Shown: piece by piece, positions 1-12,702 of the stretch
How the letters are laid out: every line of letters begins with the position of its first letter
Position numbering within the stretch: the stretch's first letter is position 1
Assembly (NCBI GenBank): GCA_028095005.1
Contig: CM051460.1
Location: forward strand, 190,457,742-190,521,741
Origin: Rhynchospora pubera
Lineage: Eukaryota > Streptophyta > Magnoliopsida > Poales > Cyperaceae
Reading direction: 5' to 3'
DNA length: 64,000 nt
Program-made: the position numbers and the translations under genes
Notes under the pieces: model-generated
What the model was told of the DNA's origin: nothing
The model's input: only the letters and a program-made list of their open reading frames with translations
Database searches by the model: none

Positions 1-240
1 TTAACCAATATAATCTACATATCGAAATCTCATAGAAAACCAAATTTTACAATTTTTGAGATTTTATTACTATTTTTTTCGAATTTTTTAAGACATACAA
101 TTTTTGGAAAATTGTAAATAGTAGAACATTCCAAAAATGACATGTTTTAAAAAATTAAAAAAAATAGTAATAAAATCTCCAAAATTGTAAATTTTGGTTT
201 GGTATGAGATTTCAATATGTAGATTAGATTGGTTAAATTA
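1..240. mobile_element. Foldback MITE, left edge at or beyond window start
   Basis: The first 240 bases form an imperfect palindrome. The left arm starts TTAACCAATATAATCTACAT, and the reverse complement of bases 240 to about 130 starts TAATTTAACCAATCTAATCT and continues through the same AAACCAAATTTTACAATTTT core. The arms are about 115 bp each. The inner-arm sequence resembles the elements at 35546-35920, 35943-36328 and 47554-47957, which suggests one family. The outer boundary and any target duplication lie at or beyond the window edge, so the superfamily cannot be set from this copy. Confidence 0.7.
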
Positions 241-2008
241 GATTTGTCAATTTATAAGAATATTCTCGAAAAAATCCGTGGTGCACGGAATGCGCTATGC
301 ACTATGGTGCATATTAAACTTTCTCATCATTTTTTTACACAATCATTATGATAGTATTTGATATGGTATTTCTCTATCTCTACTTCTTATATAGTAATTT
401 GAATTTTATTGATTTTTTTATTTGATTAAATCAGAAGCATAGATGGTTCTCTCCAAATGAAATGTTATCTAGCCATTGACTTCCATCAAGAATGGAAAGA
501 GAGTCGCATTTTAATTGAACATGTTTTGAATTTTAAAAATAAAACATCCATCCATCCATCCATCCAAAATCCAAAAATAGTTCATTTTTGCCTGGACCAA
601 TCTATAGGAACCTCCGCGTCAATGCTGGCCGTTGGATTTGTGAGCCTTTGCGATGGATTTCATCAAGTCCATTCGTCTCCAATATCAGATTTGTCCAGTA
701 GATTGTCTGCGCATTATTTGTTGTCTCCTTCTGTGTCACGCTGAATCTCTTAGCTTCCTTTCTATTTGCGTTTTTGCAGACGCGCGAACGGCTACAGGAA
801 GATTCCCACTATCGATCTATACTGTGGATTTTCTTAGCGTTGTTTGTTGTTTCCTTCCGTGTTGCACAAATTTCCTTAGGCTTTGCTCCAGAATTCCAAA
901 ACAAAGGGAATGGTAAGGAACAGAGAAGAAAGGAAGTTTAAGGAAGTTTAAGAAAATAGAAATAACTGGTGGTTCCTTGCTCCAAATCGCTAAATATATA
1001 GATAGAAGTCAAAAGTTATAATTTTTCTTGTGGACGATATTATCCTTTTGTTTGAATGGGCAGAGACAGATGAAATTCGTGGGTCTGATGTCAGAGAAAG
1101 AAAAGTAAAGGTTATTTTCGGTAAAAAATTAGATTTTCTGGTGAATCATCAGTACACCTCGATTTTGGAGGTAATCGACAATCTCCTCAAATGAGATTTT
1201 AAGAGAACATCGTTCCCTTTCATTTCCGTCGGTTCATCCAATGATAGTTACTGGAGCAAGAAACATCGATTCATCTTCCTTACCTTCGCCTCCGTTACAC
1301 CCTTCTGGAGCAAAGCCTTAGATGCCTTTCTATTTGAAACTCTTCCGGACACACCAACGACTACAGGGATCAAGGCATCAAACAACTTCCTCTTCAACGC
1401 ATGTTCTTCTGATCCTTCTTCCATCCTTTGTTTTTCTGCACGGAGCCAAAAAGGAAACTGAGAGAGAGAGAGATTATGCTTCTTCCATCCTTTGCTTCTA
1501 GCTTTCTACTCGCGCTCTCTCTCCCTTTTTGCTCCTGCGTCTGATTTCTCTTTCTCATAGATTGTCCGCACATTTTCTGCACCAGATCGGTAGAGGAAAA
1601 GCAATAGTAGCAAGAGATTTGAAACGAAGAACAGATCGAGTAGCTTAGCCGATTGATTTAGAACCTCAAATAAGGTTGAGAACGCTTCTATTTCTTGCTT
1701 ATTGCTTTATATTCTCTTTATTTTCTTCGATTTAGTATAGTAATGCATAGTTAGTGTTGCGAGACTAATCTGTTGCTTGCTATTCATGAGTTTCTAACGG
1801 TGTTGCGGAGCTCTTTCAATCAAAACATTTAAAGCATCTATTTTGTTGAATTTGAAGTTCATACAAGAGAGTTATGATTAATTAAAATAGAGATCCTAAT
1901 AAACATTGAGAGACAGTTATTATAATTAACGATTTTCAAAAATAAATTAATATCAATTGATAAAACTATAAGATAATTACTGTATATGTTGAGTGTTTTC
2001 AAACAAAT
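241..2008. other. Gene-free interval with CATC microsatellite
   Basis: No supported gene is visible. There is a short CATC microsatellite near 545-566. Bases 600-1700 are less AT-rich than the surroundings and open reading frames are all short. The phrase GGAGCAAAGCCTTAG near 1312 has its near-reverse complement near 875. This could be an old repeat or part of an untranslated transcript, but no splice-consistent coding series was found. A unit starting GAGAGACAG near 1908 recurs near 2238, with the copies separated by the MITE at 2012-2212. Confidence 0.4.
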
Positions 2009-2011
2009 TAA

Positions 2012-2212
2012 GGTCCTGATCAAAATTCCATTTTTTTAATGTGGGATTTCATTTCTTTTTATTTTGTTGGAAAAATTTTGATCAAAATGAAAGAATTTGA
2101 TGTCATTTGATTGTAATTCCCATGTAATTAGATCCAACAAAATCCTATATAATCAATTCAATTGAAATAAAATAAAATGAAGTCTCACGTTAACTTCGTT
2201 TTAATCAGGGCC
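2012..2212. mobile_element. Tourist-like (PIF/Harbinger-type) MITE
   Basis: The left terminus GGTCCTGATCAAAA and the right terminus, read as reverse complement GGCCCTGATTAAAA, form terminal inverted repeats. They are flanked by the trinucleotide TAA on both sides (2009-2011 and 2213-2215). A TWA target duplication is the signature of PIF/Harbinger MITEs. At 201 bp there is no room for a coding region. It lies between two diverged copies of a repeat (1908-2010 and 2238-2352), so it inserted into or next to a pre-existing duplication. Confidence 0.75.
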
Positions 2213-2479
2213 TAAATTTTACAGAAGACGGAGTGATTGAGAGACAGTACTATAATCTAAGGTTTTCAAAAATAAATTAATATTCTAAAATTCCGTTAAT
2301 TAATAAAACTATAACATAATTATAGTACAGGTTGAGTGTTTTCAAACGAATTAAGTTTTACAGAAACGGAGTGAACAGAAAACAATATGATAATTCAAAT
2401 GAGAAGGATAATTAACATAAATTTAATGTTATTCAGAAAAAGACCGATATCAGGATCAAACTGAGAGTCATTTTAGTTT

Positions 2480-3740
2480 GGAATCTTGACGGGCGTACCA
2501 CAAAGGTCCACGATCAATTGAACCAATTTTTAATTCAGAAATGATAGTTTTGTCATCTTTTGTCATCGCTTGAATAAAATGAACATATATATAAAATAGA
2601 TAAGGTGAACGTATAGAGATCAAAGTGAACACATACAAATAAATAAGTTTTGTCATCGCTTGTTCAAATTTTTATGTGCATATTCAACTTATTTGTTTGT
2701 ATATGTTCACTTTGATTATTTATATGTTCATATTGTTGATTTTATGTTTTCGCTTTGTTCAAGCGATAACAAAAATAGAAATTTCGCTTTGTTCACTTTT
2801 ATTTAGTATTTTTATTTGGATCGTCAATTAAGTGACGTCATTAATTTTGTCATCGCTGGCTATTGCAGTCGAAAAATAGAAATTTCGCTTCGTGTGTTCT
2901 TCTTTCCTTTCCTAACGCATTCATCATCTCCGCCTCCCCCTTCTCTCTCCCTGGCACACTCCCCTCATGCTCCTCTCTACTCTCCTTCCGCCCCTCCGCT
3001 CCTTTTCTTCTCTCCCCTTTCTCTTCTTTTCTTTGCCTCCTTGTGCCGCCTACATCTCTTAATATAGTTTCTTTCCCATCAAATAATTAGAAAGTTAAAC
3101 AAAATAAACACATAAAATAACAAAGTGAACATATATAAGTAAACAAAGTGAATATATACATAGAAAACAAGTTGAACACGTAAAAACAATAAAATGAACA
3201 AAGTAAATATATAGATAAAAAACTAAACAATTAAGAGAATTAAAAAAATAAAAATTTAACTCATAAATGAATAAATTGAACATATAAAATAGATAAATTA
3301 AACATTTAAAGGAACAAAATAGACACGTACAAAAAATAAGTTCAATAAAAATCAAAATCAAATTATAATTTAATAAAATGAACACATAAATAAATTGGAC
3401 ATATAAATGAATAAACCAAAAAAACACCAATTAGAAAAAAAAGACAAATATAGAGGAAATCGGATGGAACGCGAAGGAGAGAAAAAGAAAGGAAGATAAA
3501 AGAAAAAATACGCCAAAATTAGAGGGGGGGGGGGGGGGGGGACGGAGAAGAGAGTGAATGAAGAGGAAAAAAAAATACTCACCGCTCTACCAAGAGGAAA
3601 GGAAGAACAGAGACAATGTTGGTTGAGGAAAGAGCGCAAGACAGATCAAGAAAAAGAGGGGAGAGAGATAATGCTGGATGAGGAAGTCAGATCAAAGAAA
3701 AGAGCGAAAGACAAACTCTAGAGTCGCTGGATGAGATCGA
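2480..3740. repeat. Degenerate foldback repeat rich in TGAACATATAAA-type units
   Basis: Many degenerate copies of a short unit resembling AAGTGAACACATAAA run on one strand near 2560-2650 and 3090-3430, and on the other strand near 2690-2800. A pyrimidine-rich block (2900-3060) and a purine-rich block (3430-3740) flank the second array. The part near 2550-2800 is related to the better-preserved elements at 18757-19057 and 29413-29709. A run of 18 G sits at 3524-3541. Open frames here are compositional artefacts. I read it as one or two decayed foldback elements; exact ends are unclear. Confidence 0.5.
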
Positions 3741-4465
3741 GAAGTATCTCTACAATGACGAGCGATGGTAGTAGTGAATTTCCTCTCTAAGCACGTCCGC
3801 AATCATATAATGATTCTTATTTTTATTATTTATAAATTATTTCTATTAAAAAAAAAAGCTAGGAAGAAGCAGTTAGCTCCACTATATGTCCGGTTATTAA
3901 GCAATTTTATGGCATCTCACAGACAGCAAGCTCTGCAATCGTATCACAAGACAGCCACTGTTTACTGTCTAGTCTTCTCTGAAATTTTTATTTTTTTTAT
4001 TTATTTATTTTTGCAATTGTAGGCAATTCGCTGCTCTCTGAACATGCACTTCGAAGACCATGTTTTTTTTTTCCCTGTCTTTTATTTTCGCCTTAAAAAA
4101 AAAGCCATGTTCTTTCCAAAAAAAAAAAAAGAAAGAAAATAAAAGAAATAAAAAATGCACATGACAATTCAAACAGAAGCCGTGGGGCATAACGTAAATG
4201 TGTAATTGAACACACAAAAAGAATGAAAAATTCTACGGTCTCCAAACAGCAAAACTACAGAAAGTTATTCTGCACAATAATTACAAGCTTCTTTAAAATT
4301 ACAGTAAGTACAACAGTCACAATTCTGCACCAAATCTTCATGTATATGCAGTTTAAGGGCTTAAGGCCTCCCAAAAATGATAAGAAGCTTATAAGCAAAC
4401 GAATCAAATGCTTATGCAACAATCATCCTTAAGCTTAGTAAAATCAAAGCTGGAGCTAGCTCCTC

Positions 4466-7355
4466 TCACCTTCCTGAAGGATGTACAATCTGAGAGAATA
4501 CCGCTGTGGTGCTCATCTGAGCTGGGTCATCGATTCCTCGACTTACACCCGTCTCATCTGATGTCAGTGAGACAGAGTCACTAGAACTAGCAAAGGATCC
4601 TGAAGCATCGGCACCATCAGCGCTCGGAGACCCACCATTTTCAAAAGTCTCTTGCAATTGTAGTGCGAATTCTAGGTTCCACAATACGTCTCCCATGGAA
4701 GGCCGGTCGACGCCATGTTCAAGGAGGCACTTCTCGGCTGTATAGACGAACTTCTTCAAGCACTCAGGAGCAATTTGATTCTTCACGACAGGATCGATGA
4801 TATCGTTGAGTGCACCCTTCTTCAGGGAATTCATGGCCCACTCGCTAAGGTTCATTTGGTCCCTTGGAAGGCTAGGGTTTAAAGCCGGCCTTGCACAGAG
4901 GACCTCAAATAGTACGACACCAAATGAGTATACGTCTGATTTCTCTGTCAATTGTTGTCTCTTGAAATACTCCGGATCTAGGTAGCCGAAACTGCCCTTG
5001 ACCATGGTGCTCACATGCCCTTGGTTCATCGTTGGCCCGGTCTTGGAGAGCCCGAAATCAGAGACCTTGGCGACCCATTTCTCATCTAAGAGGATGTTGG
5101 TTGTCTTTACATCACGGTGTATAATGGTGTATTTGGCACCGGTGTGTAGATAATGCAGACCCCTTGCTGCACCTATGCAAATCTCGAGGCGAGGCTTCCA
5201 CTGGAGTGGTGTGTTGTTGGTCTTGTAGAGGTGTTCTCTCAGCGTGCCATGTGCCATGTGGTCATACACGAGGCACATTTCTTCATCTTCTTCGCAAAAT
5301 CCGATCAAGGAGACGAGATGCTTGTGCCGGAGCTTCGAGAGCATCTCAATCTCAGTATTGAACTCATTCACACCCTGCTCTGATTGGGGGTTTGATCGCT
5401 TGATAGCAACCTTGACACCATCCACAACACCCCTGTATCATGTAAATTTATATTTTATTTGCATTTATAATAATGAAAATTGGCTGCTACAAAAAAAAAA
5501 GAAAACAAATATTACTGATTTTGTGGCTGAAGTGTATCAAAATTTTCCGGCTGAACTACACTAATTTATAAGGATCGGAATCGTATGAAATGAAGATGAT
5601 GTAATCTTTGTTTTCATGAAGCAAAAATAATTCATCTGCTTTCCATACGATTTCTATATAGTATTCAGTATATGTTTCTGTATTGAAAAGTAAATTGCTT
5701 TTGGAATGTCACTTTTACTTGTAAACTTTGCCGAAGCCACCGACACCAATCACGAGTGACTCGTCAAAGTTCTTTGTCGCCTGCTTGATCTCTGCAAAAG
5801 AGAAATGACGGCATATCGCTGACACATTTGCAAAATTACTTCCTGCAGAACTCTTGCCAGAGATTGAAGACTTGCTATTCGATGAAGTATGAGAGTGTCC
5901 ATAAAGAGGTAACCACATGCCATTTGAATCGTTGCCTGGCATTCTACCCTTCTTTTTATACAACACCGCAACAACTGCTATTACCACAGCAGCAGCTACG
6001 ACACCACCAACTGGAGCAAGAATTTTTACTGAACTGCTACGAGGTTCGGTCTTAAACGAACCAGCAGTCAAGTTCGCCTCGGCCTTTAACAACATTTCAG
6101 ATGGTTCAGGATTGGGTCCAGCTAAATTTCCAGTCGAGCTGCTCATTTTAAAGATCTCCAATCCATTTAAGATTGAGTCATAGTACTGAGGCTTAGCATC
6201 TACTGAAGGGTGTAATGCGACCCACAATTGGTCATCCCCAGGACCGTCAGTCACGCTAATAGCAAAATCCTTGTATACCGGCACAGCTTTTGAGGAGGCC
6301 CATGCAATGACATCAGCATCCTCATATGCAGTCCTGTTGTTGACATATATGTCGAACACTCGCTGGTTGACCTTTGTGTGAATTAGTTCACAGAAGTGGA
6401 AACGAACCACGTAAGTGTAGTTGCCGTCAACAGAGAAAACCCAGGTGAGGTTGTAGTTGCGGTTAATTGTTGGATCAGGCCCCATAGTCCTCGTGGTACT
6501 GTATACATCTGTCGGCGCAATATACTCTGCTTCGGCATCTGGATAATCAACCTTAACTTTTTCAGTTGCTTCATTAGTGACACCAAATGCAGCTCCGTAT
6601 AAATAAGCAGAGTCGTCATACCATGTTCGGCTCATGCCGCTGTCATTGCTAGGTGCAACGTATTGGCCACCGACATTCAACCGGTACATAGTCTGCAAGC
6701 CAACCCCACCAATTTCCAAGGTTTGATCAGAAAATCCTACTAATGATGCCGGCTGGCTAAACAGATCAGGCATTGAGACAATCTCAATACCATTGATAAA
6801 GGCGTATGAACCCTTGTACTTATCTGAAGGGGTAAATGTAAGAGAAATTATTCCATCTTCAGAGGCCGGCAAAGAGAACTCCTTCACGACATATGCTAGG
6901 CTAAGTGCTTTCGCAGTAACATGTGCACTGAAGTTACTAAGGAGGGTGAAACCGCCAGAAGCCGAAACCGAGAAATATGCGCTATCAGGAGAAAATCCAG
7001 GGTAGGTTGCCGGATAGAAATGAAGACGCATCCAATGTCGGTCCACTTTATTCACCGAGATACTGTATGTTGCTGGGGCAGTGAAAACCCTAGCCGACAT
7101 ATAAGGGACCGGCGAAGGGAGCGCTGGATCCTGATAATCAGCAGTCACGACAGTTGATTTTACCGAACCAGCCAGAAATTTCGAGTTTGTATCCGTCACC
7201 CATTTTCGACCATCTGCATCGTTGCCATCTGAACCCCCTCCACAACTCAACAGGATCGAATCAGACGGTTTATATCCTCCCCTGACATTGGTGATAGAAC
7301 ATAGAACAATGGAAAGGGAGATGAGGATACTGGCCAAATGGATGGCAGAATTCAT
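4466..7355 (-). CDS. FERONIA-like receptor kinase (CrRLK1L family)
   Basis: This is a plasma-membrane receptor-like kinase of the Catharanthus RLK1-like family. In Arabidopsis the closest member I recognise is FERONIA, which senses RALF peptides and cell-wall state. Two exons on the minus strand, 7355-5719 and 5432-4466, give 867 residues against 895 in Arabidopsis FERONIA. In order: a signal peptide (about 1-27), two malectin-like domains (about 30-420), a transmembrane helix (about 445-465) and a Ser/Thr kinase. The kinase has glycine loop [11 protein letters not shown] (about 537-547), VAIK, catalytic HRD near 651, DFG in DFGLSKTGP and [11 protein letters not shown], so it looks catalytically competent. 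The C-terminus [13 protein letters not shown] is FERONIA-like. The start is ATG at 7355; the frame stays open upstream only to a TTG. The intron directly after the glycine loop is unusual, because most CrRLK1L coding regions are intronless. Confidence 0.93.
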
Positions 7356-7573
7356 GGCCAAGGCGGATTTGGAGGAGGAAAAGCTATCTCCGTCTACAAC
7401 AATTTCTTTTTAGATTGTGTGTTGGATCCGTGTGGCTTCTCCCCCTCTCTCCTTGGAAATTGTCATTGGCGCAATAACTCCAGAAAGCTGTTTGAAAGGA
7501 GAGGAGAGGAATAAAACCCAATTTAACAGGTTGTTACATTTGTCTGGCGGGAAACGGTTCACACATAGTATAG

Positions 7574-7583
7574 CTATTTATAG
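7574..7583 (-). promoter_or_regulatory. TATA box upstream of the FERONIA-like gene
   Basis: CTATAAATAG on the minus strand lies about 220 bp upstream of the start codon. Its sequence and position fit a core promoter with a 5' untranslated region of roughly 190 bases. No experimental support is available. Confidence 0.5.
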
Positions 7584-7619
7584 GATACGCAATAAACAGT
7601 GGCTGTTTGCTTATTTATA

Positions 7620-9679
7620 GTATTTTCTCAGCTTTAATTTAACTCTCTACGAGATCAAGAGAAAATATTTACTTTCAAAATTTTCAACGTCCCAATCACC
7701 CTTCAATTGTACTGATAGAAAAATTTCCAATATTAAGTGTATACTGGTAAAAAAAAAATTGTATAAATGTTAGCTAGCATATCGGAAGCTCTTCAATTTG
7801 TGCTGAAAACCTTTCTTTTTTATCAAAAAGAGCAATAATAGCCTAACAATAGAGACTCATCAATAGTAAATTTATTGCTTCTATGATTATATAATAATAA
7901 TAGAAATCCGTGTACATAGAGACCGCTAAATTGTAAATTCCCATCACTTGCTTCAGTTAGAGCCGAAATGCTTTCTGTATTGTCAGGGTACCAGCAACTT
8001 AGCATTCGTTGAACTCGCAGGAGCGAGCAGCATCACTGGAGCAAGAATTTAAAAATAAATATAAATAACTGGCATCAGATTTATCTGGTTCCAGTAATTA
8101 AACTTTCAAATGCAGCCCCAATTAATGAATTTATTTTAGGAAAAGATTAAACAGAAAAAGTTCAAAAAGATAAAGGAGCAAATATTAGCCCAACAAACAC
8201 TTAACCAAGGCGGCTAAGGATTATATGCGGACCCAACAGTGTCGCCTCATGTGTTCAATGCGGCGAATAATATAGTGCTAAAGTTAATATCGATCTGGAA
8301 AAACAAAATAAAAGTCTATCATATATTCAACTATCATCAGTGGTATAATAGTGCCAATTTGATCAATAAAGTTTTAGCCAAGATATATGGGACCAGAGTA
8401 TCATCTGCTGGCTTTAAAAGATCAAGAGAGTGCTAGCTTTCGACTCGAAGTCTCGAACCACCTGATCTAATTTCGACGGATAATTTTTATGGGCCGCACG
8501 AATCTCGACGGGCCTGGTATTAATCATGGAGCATCTATCATTGATCGGACGGTTCAGATCATAGGTTTGCACTATCTTCAGAGAATGCGATTTTTAAATA
8601 TATGGTTCAACATTGACCGCGTGATCAAAATATTAATTTTAAAAGGGCGTTTGGATCATATAAGAATATAAATTTTTAATAAGTTAATGTCTAGCATAAA
8701 TCTTCTAAAAGCTTGATGTTGCATATAGCCCACATAACTGTAATCTTGTATACAATAAATATGAAATGATTATATGTCACACTCTAGTAACTAGACAACT
8801 TGAACGAAGTGCTATGGTTTTTATATATTCATTTCAAAATTAATTTTCTCTCTTTTTTTTTTAAAATGTGAAATGATTGAATTGAATTCTCCCTTGACAA
8901 ACTCCCTTGACAAACTCCCGAGTTCTTAAAAATCTCTTTTTTTTTTAGTGAAATGATTGAATTGAGTTCTCCCTTGACACACTCCCAAGTTCCGAACAGA
9001 GTTTAGTATAAATTTAAATGTATAGAAAATTTATGTTTAATTTACATTAGTTTTTTACACATTACATCTCGTAGACTTTAGTTGGGATTGAAATATATCA
9101 TTTGACAATTATTTAAATTTGTTATATTTAAGGCTTGAAATACATCGGATGATTAGATCATTTCATAATAATAATAATTTAAATTTGTTATTTTTATTTA
9201 GGCGGATAAACCGAATTCTTTCATCCTGGACCAGGTTATACAGGGGAAGATACGTATCCCTCCTATGCAATCAGTGCATCTCTTGCTCTGCAGAAATAGA
9301 ACCATTAGATAGATGGATACAGGGAAACGCCCTCAGAAAATCAGCAACTTCAAGTCTCAGCCTCCATTCTACGACTAATCGTCGTCCAGTCAACTTCATT
9401 CAAAATTACAAAATTGTCCGTCTGCAGACTGGTCTGCTCTTATGAAATTATGATTCGTGAAGTATGAACTCGTTGCACAGACGGACAGACCACAGTAGAC
9501 AGTAGTCGCTAACGGGAGTTGGTCAACAAAAAGTAAGGGGTAAAAATGTCTTTTGACATTTAGCAATCCGAGATTCGTCTCCATCTGTACTCATTCTCAA
9601 TTCATCATGTCAGCTACTGCGAGGCGGCCTTCCAGTTTAGTTTCCCTTCTCCATTTCAATTTCTCCTCCATTTTCAACC
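7620..9679. other. Intergenic region between divergent receptor-kinase and haem-domain genes
   Basis: No gene is supported. The interval is the promoter space shared by two divergent genes. It contains a direct duplication: a unit reading GAAATGATTGAATTGARTTC followed by CTCCCTTGACA occurs near 8869 and again near 8949. ATTTAAATTTGTTAT recurs near 9110 and 9176. Bases 8430-8660 are richer in GC with no open frame. Nothing else is recognisable. Confidence 0.4.
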
Positions 9680-12600
9680 ATGGAACGATGGTTCGCGCTC
9701 TCTCTCCTCGCGATTTCTCTACTACTGTTCTCCGTACGGGCGCACGAGCACCATGGCGACTCGAGCTGCGAGATGGACCCCAACGTGCGAGTACTCGCCG
9801 AGTTTCGCCAGGGAACCGTGACCGTCGATGGACACGTGGATGATTGGGATGGGGTTGAAGGGTCGGAGTTTGAGCTGCGTCCTGCACTCGATCCGGATGA
9901 AGATAAGAAGTACCAAGGTGGCAAGCTCACTGTCAAGGTTTGACCAAACACATCTTCTTTCCTTTGCAAATTTTGCGTGTGTCGTTATGTAAGGAACTTC
10001 ACGAGCTTGATTGGTCGCTTAATTTTTAGTAGTTTCAGTATTCAACTTTGAAATTATTTGAGAATGCTTCATTGAAGGATTAAGCTTCCAAAGAAATTTA
10101 CTCGATTTATATTATTTAATTACATACATTGACCAAATGCACGCAATTACATTCAATTGATCTACTTATCTGTGTTTACTCAACTCAAATGCACGCAATT
10201 CTAATGGCTCAATGTTCATTATTTCTGAGTAATTCCTTTTGTCATTTTTTATGTGTTTAAATTTGGTGAAACCCATCCCAATAACCTATTTTTTGGTTGG
10301 TAGATATTTGGAATTACAAGGTCATGATTCTAGTCCTCCCATTGTAGCAGTCATTGACATGGACCTACTAGCTTGCACTTCATGAGAAGTATCTCATGAA
10401 CTTTTGGTATTTTGTATTAAACCATCAATTTTTGGTTTAGATGGGATGCAAAAATTAACTATTTTCATATTGGAGTGTAGGCCATTCATGATGGTAGCAA
10501 TATTTACTTTGCACTTCAAGTTGATGGGGAGTATGTCTACACCAAAGGGTAATTTTGTCCTTCTATTATGCTATTATTATTGTCGTGTTTGGTCTAGTAG
10601 TTTTACCTTAGTAGCGGATTTATATTTCACACGACCTTAATTTTATAGTACAGTTCAAATAACTGGTATCTGCTCTCTGTTGTTTCCATTGATATGTTAT
10701 CCAAAATGCAAGATTAAGACTTCATCCTCATATTAATTCTGTGAGACAGATTTACTAAAAAAAAGTCTAAAGTCTAAAGTCTAAGCCTTTTATCCCAAAC
10801 AAGTTGGGGTAGGCTAGAAATGACACCCCGACCCTGGTCATTTCTTGTATATATGGCTGAGTTTTTACGCTGGCTTGCCAAGCCTATCGCAAGCATGCGG
10901 GCTTGAACCCTGGACCTCTTAGAAGAGAGCCAAGTGCTCTTACCACCTGAGCTACTAGACCACATGCTTGCGATTGAGATTGATACAATTTCAGTGAGAA
11001 AGTGAAGAAATAAAGGTCTAATTCTAAGATATTGAGATTTCATCATGACTGTATTAATTATCTTTCGGATGGGTATAAAATGATTTTTTTATTTTTTTTT
11101 TAATGCAGTGAAAGTAAGCAATGCCCTTCGGTGGCTCTCATGTTTCAAATCGGTGAAAATGCCTCTTATGACAGTGTAATGCTTTCTCTACATCTTATAT
11201 AACAGCTATATAAATTAAAATTATTTTTCTTCACCAAGTTTATTATCCCTTAAGTTTAAACTATCTAGGATCGATTTTTTTCTTTCCTTATTGTAGATGG
11301 GTGGATGTGCTAGTTTGCCTGGAAGCTGCACAAGCCAATCCTGTCAAGGTCATGAAGTGGATATAATGCATTTCTCTATCGGCACTGCTATACCTGGCCG
11401 CTTATACGGTGGAAATATAATCGACAACACAGCTGGAAATGGTGGTGATAGGTGCTACATCCATTTACTTTTAATAGGAACTCTGATTTAGATTTGTATA
11501 TTTAATTGATAGTTCTCCCTTTCTACTCTTCTAATTGCTTTGGTGTGCTAGGTTTGGCCATCTAGTCGACATATATGCATGGAATCCACATTGCCGGTAC
11601 CTTGACGGAATAGGCCCTGATGGTAAGCTCCTTACTTTTGAAATATACAAATTCATTAGATATTATGCAAGCTCTTGATTTTGGCATTACTTTTTTCTTT
11701 TAATGCATTGTTGTAGTGAATTACACAAATGCTCTGAATGACTGGCATGGTGCATGGTGGCACAGTTCACTAATGCTGCATTCAGGTATTTATTACATTT
11801 ATATCTGGTTTTCTACATGTCTTAGTTTATTATTACTAGTAATGATGAAATCAGCTCTATAAGAAAACTTGATCAATCTGTAATGCGGAAATTTGAATAA
11901 CAGAAGTAACATTTGACAATAGGATATATTGAAGAAAATAGCCCATATGCAACTCAAGGCCAGAAGGGAACATACTATTTTGAATTCTCAAGGCCACTAA
12001 GGACAATGGACCGTTTCCAACAGGTATTACTGCTTTGTCATCATCCATATTGCTGTGCTCAACTGCTTTTGAAATAATGATCTGTTGTGTAATAACTCAT
12101 CTACACAATCAACATGAAAGAATTAATTTCAGAAAAGCGCATACTACCTTTATTTGATCTTTATTTGTGCGTTTGCAATTATTTCAAGGCCATTGAGAAT
12201 CTGATCCCCATCATTTGAGGTGCGCATGATATGCATTGGTATATACCTAGGTCCTCTAGAGAAAATTGCATTGTTGATAAAAAAGGAAAGAGCTGAAAGG
12301 CAATTCAACAGTAACTGGGATCCAAGCACCAATTGCCTGCTCTGATACCCGTCATGACTGAAATGTAGCTTCCATCTGATTCATCACACTTCAATGCAGG
12401 ATGCCCAATTTACCATCGGACAGGTTAGCAAACTCGCGGTTGCTTTCTGGTACCCTACTGGAGGCCAGCCATGGAGCAAGTCACAGCATTATTCTGGTAG
12501 CTGCAACTGGATTCCACTTGATGTTGCCTTACCATCTCAGGCCTCTCTTTCCCATTCCAATAACAGCTCTTGGGATGCTGCGACAGCCTTTTCACTGCTT

Positions 12601-12702
12601 ATTTCAGTAGTTGCCTTCTGTATATCAGTTTTTATTGGGTATTGGGTTTCAAAGAGAAAGGAGATGCCATTTATGCCGATTGAGATGACTTCAGCGAGGT
12701 GA
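9680..12702 (+). CDS. DOMON/ethylbenzene-dehydrogenase-type haem-domain protein
   Basis: This is a conserved plant protein of the cytochrome c-552/DMSO-reductase-like haem-binding family (EB_dh fold); its biological role is not known to me. Eight exons: 9680-9937, 10481-10548, 11109-11175, 11297-11451, 11552-11622, 11717-11785, 11923-12023, 12400-12702. All have GT-AG borders and matching phases, and give 363 residues. An N-terminal signal peptide (MERWFALSLLAISLLLFSVRA) is followed by the presumed beta-sandwich domain, with GGCASLPGSC, DVNYTNALNDWHGAWWHSS and AVAFWYPTGG. A transmembrane helix (SLLISVVAFCISVFIGYW) and the short basic tail WVSKRKE follow near the C-terminus. That layout suggests a type I protein with its domain in the lumen or apoplast. 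Haem binding is family inference; I did not identify axial ligands. Intron 2 carries a SINE. Confidence 0.85.
10757..10967 (-). mobile_element. tRNA-derived SINE in intron 2 of the haem-domain gene
   Basis: Read on the minus strand, the element starts GCATGTGGTCTAGTAGCTCA. It has a polymerase III A box (TAGCTCAGGTGG) and a B box (GGTTCAAGCCC), then a tRNA-unrelated body containing CCCCAACTTGTTTGGGAT, and ends in a short tandem tail of AGACTTT units. The CAACTTGTTTGGGA segment resembles the conserved 3' part of Au-type plant SINEs as I remember it. The 12-mer ATCGCAAGCATG occurs inverted on both sides of the tRNA-like part. It lies within an intron and antisense to the gene. I could not identify a clear target duplication. 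Confidence 0.8.

Noticed and set aside
549..571. Possible CRISPR-like or regulatory direct repeats (CATC)n
   Set aside because: A simple tetranucleotide microsatellite in a plant genome; no spacers.
1394..1582. Minus-strand 62-residue open frame
   Set aside because: Low-complexity Ser/Arg/Lys composition derived from a CT-rich stretch; no homology recognised and no splice partners.
3095..3430. 111-residue minus-strand open frame rich in Phe, Tyr and Leu
   Set aside because: It is a translation of the AAGTGAACATATAAA-type repeats. Hydrophobicity follows from A/T composition.
3524..3541. Poly(G) run as possible assembly junction
   Set aside because: The sequence on both sides is consistent with one purine-rich block. 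A homopolymer length error is possible, but there is no sign of a misjoin.
7356..7361. Two-codon N-terminal extension of the FERONIA-like protein
   Set aside because: The upstream codon is TTG, not ATG; the first ATG at 7355 directly precedes a good signal peptide.
10893..10967. Possible tRNA gene on the minus strand
   Set aside because: A and B boxes are present, but the sequence does not close into a tRNA cloverleaf acceptor stem and continues into a SINE body with a repeat tail.
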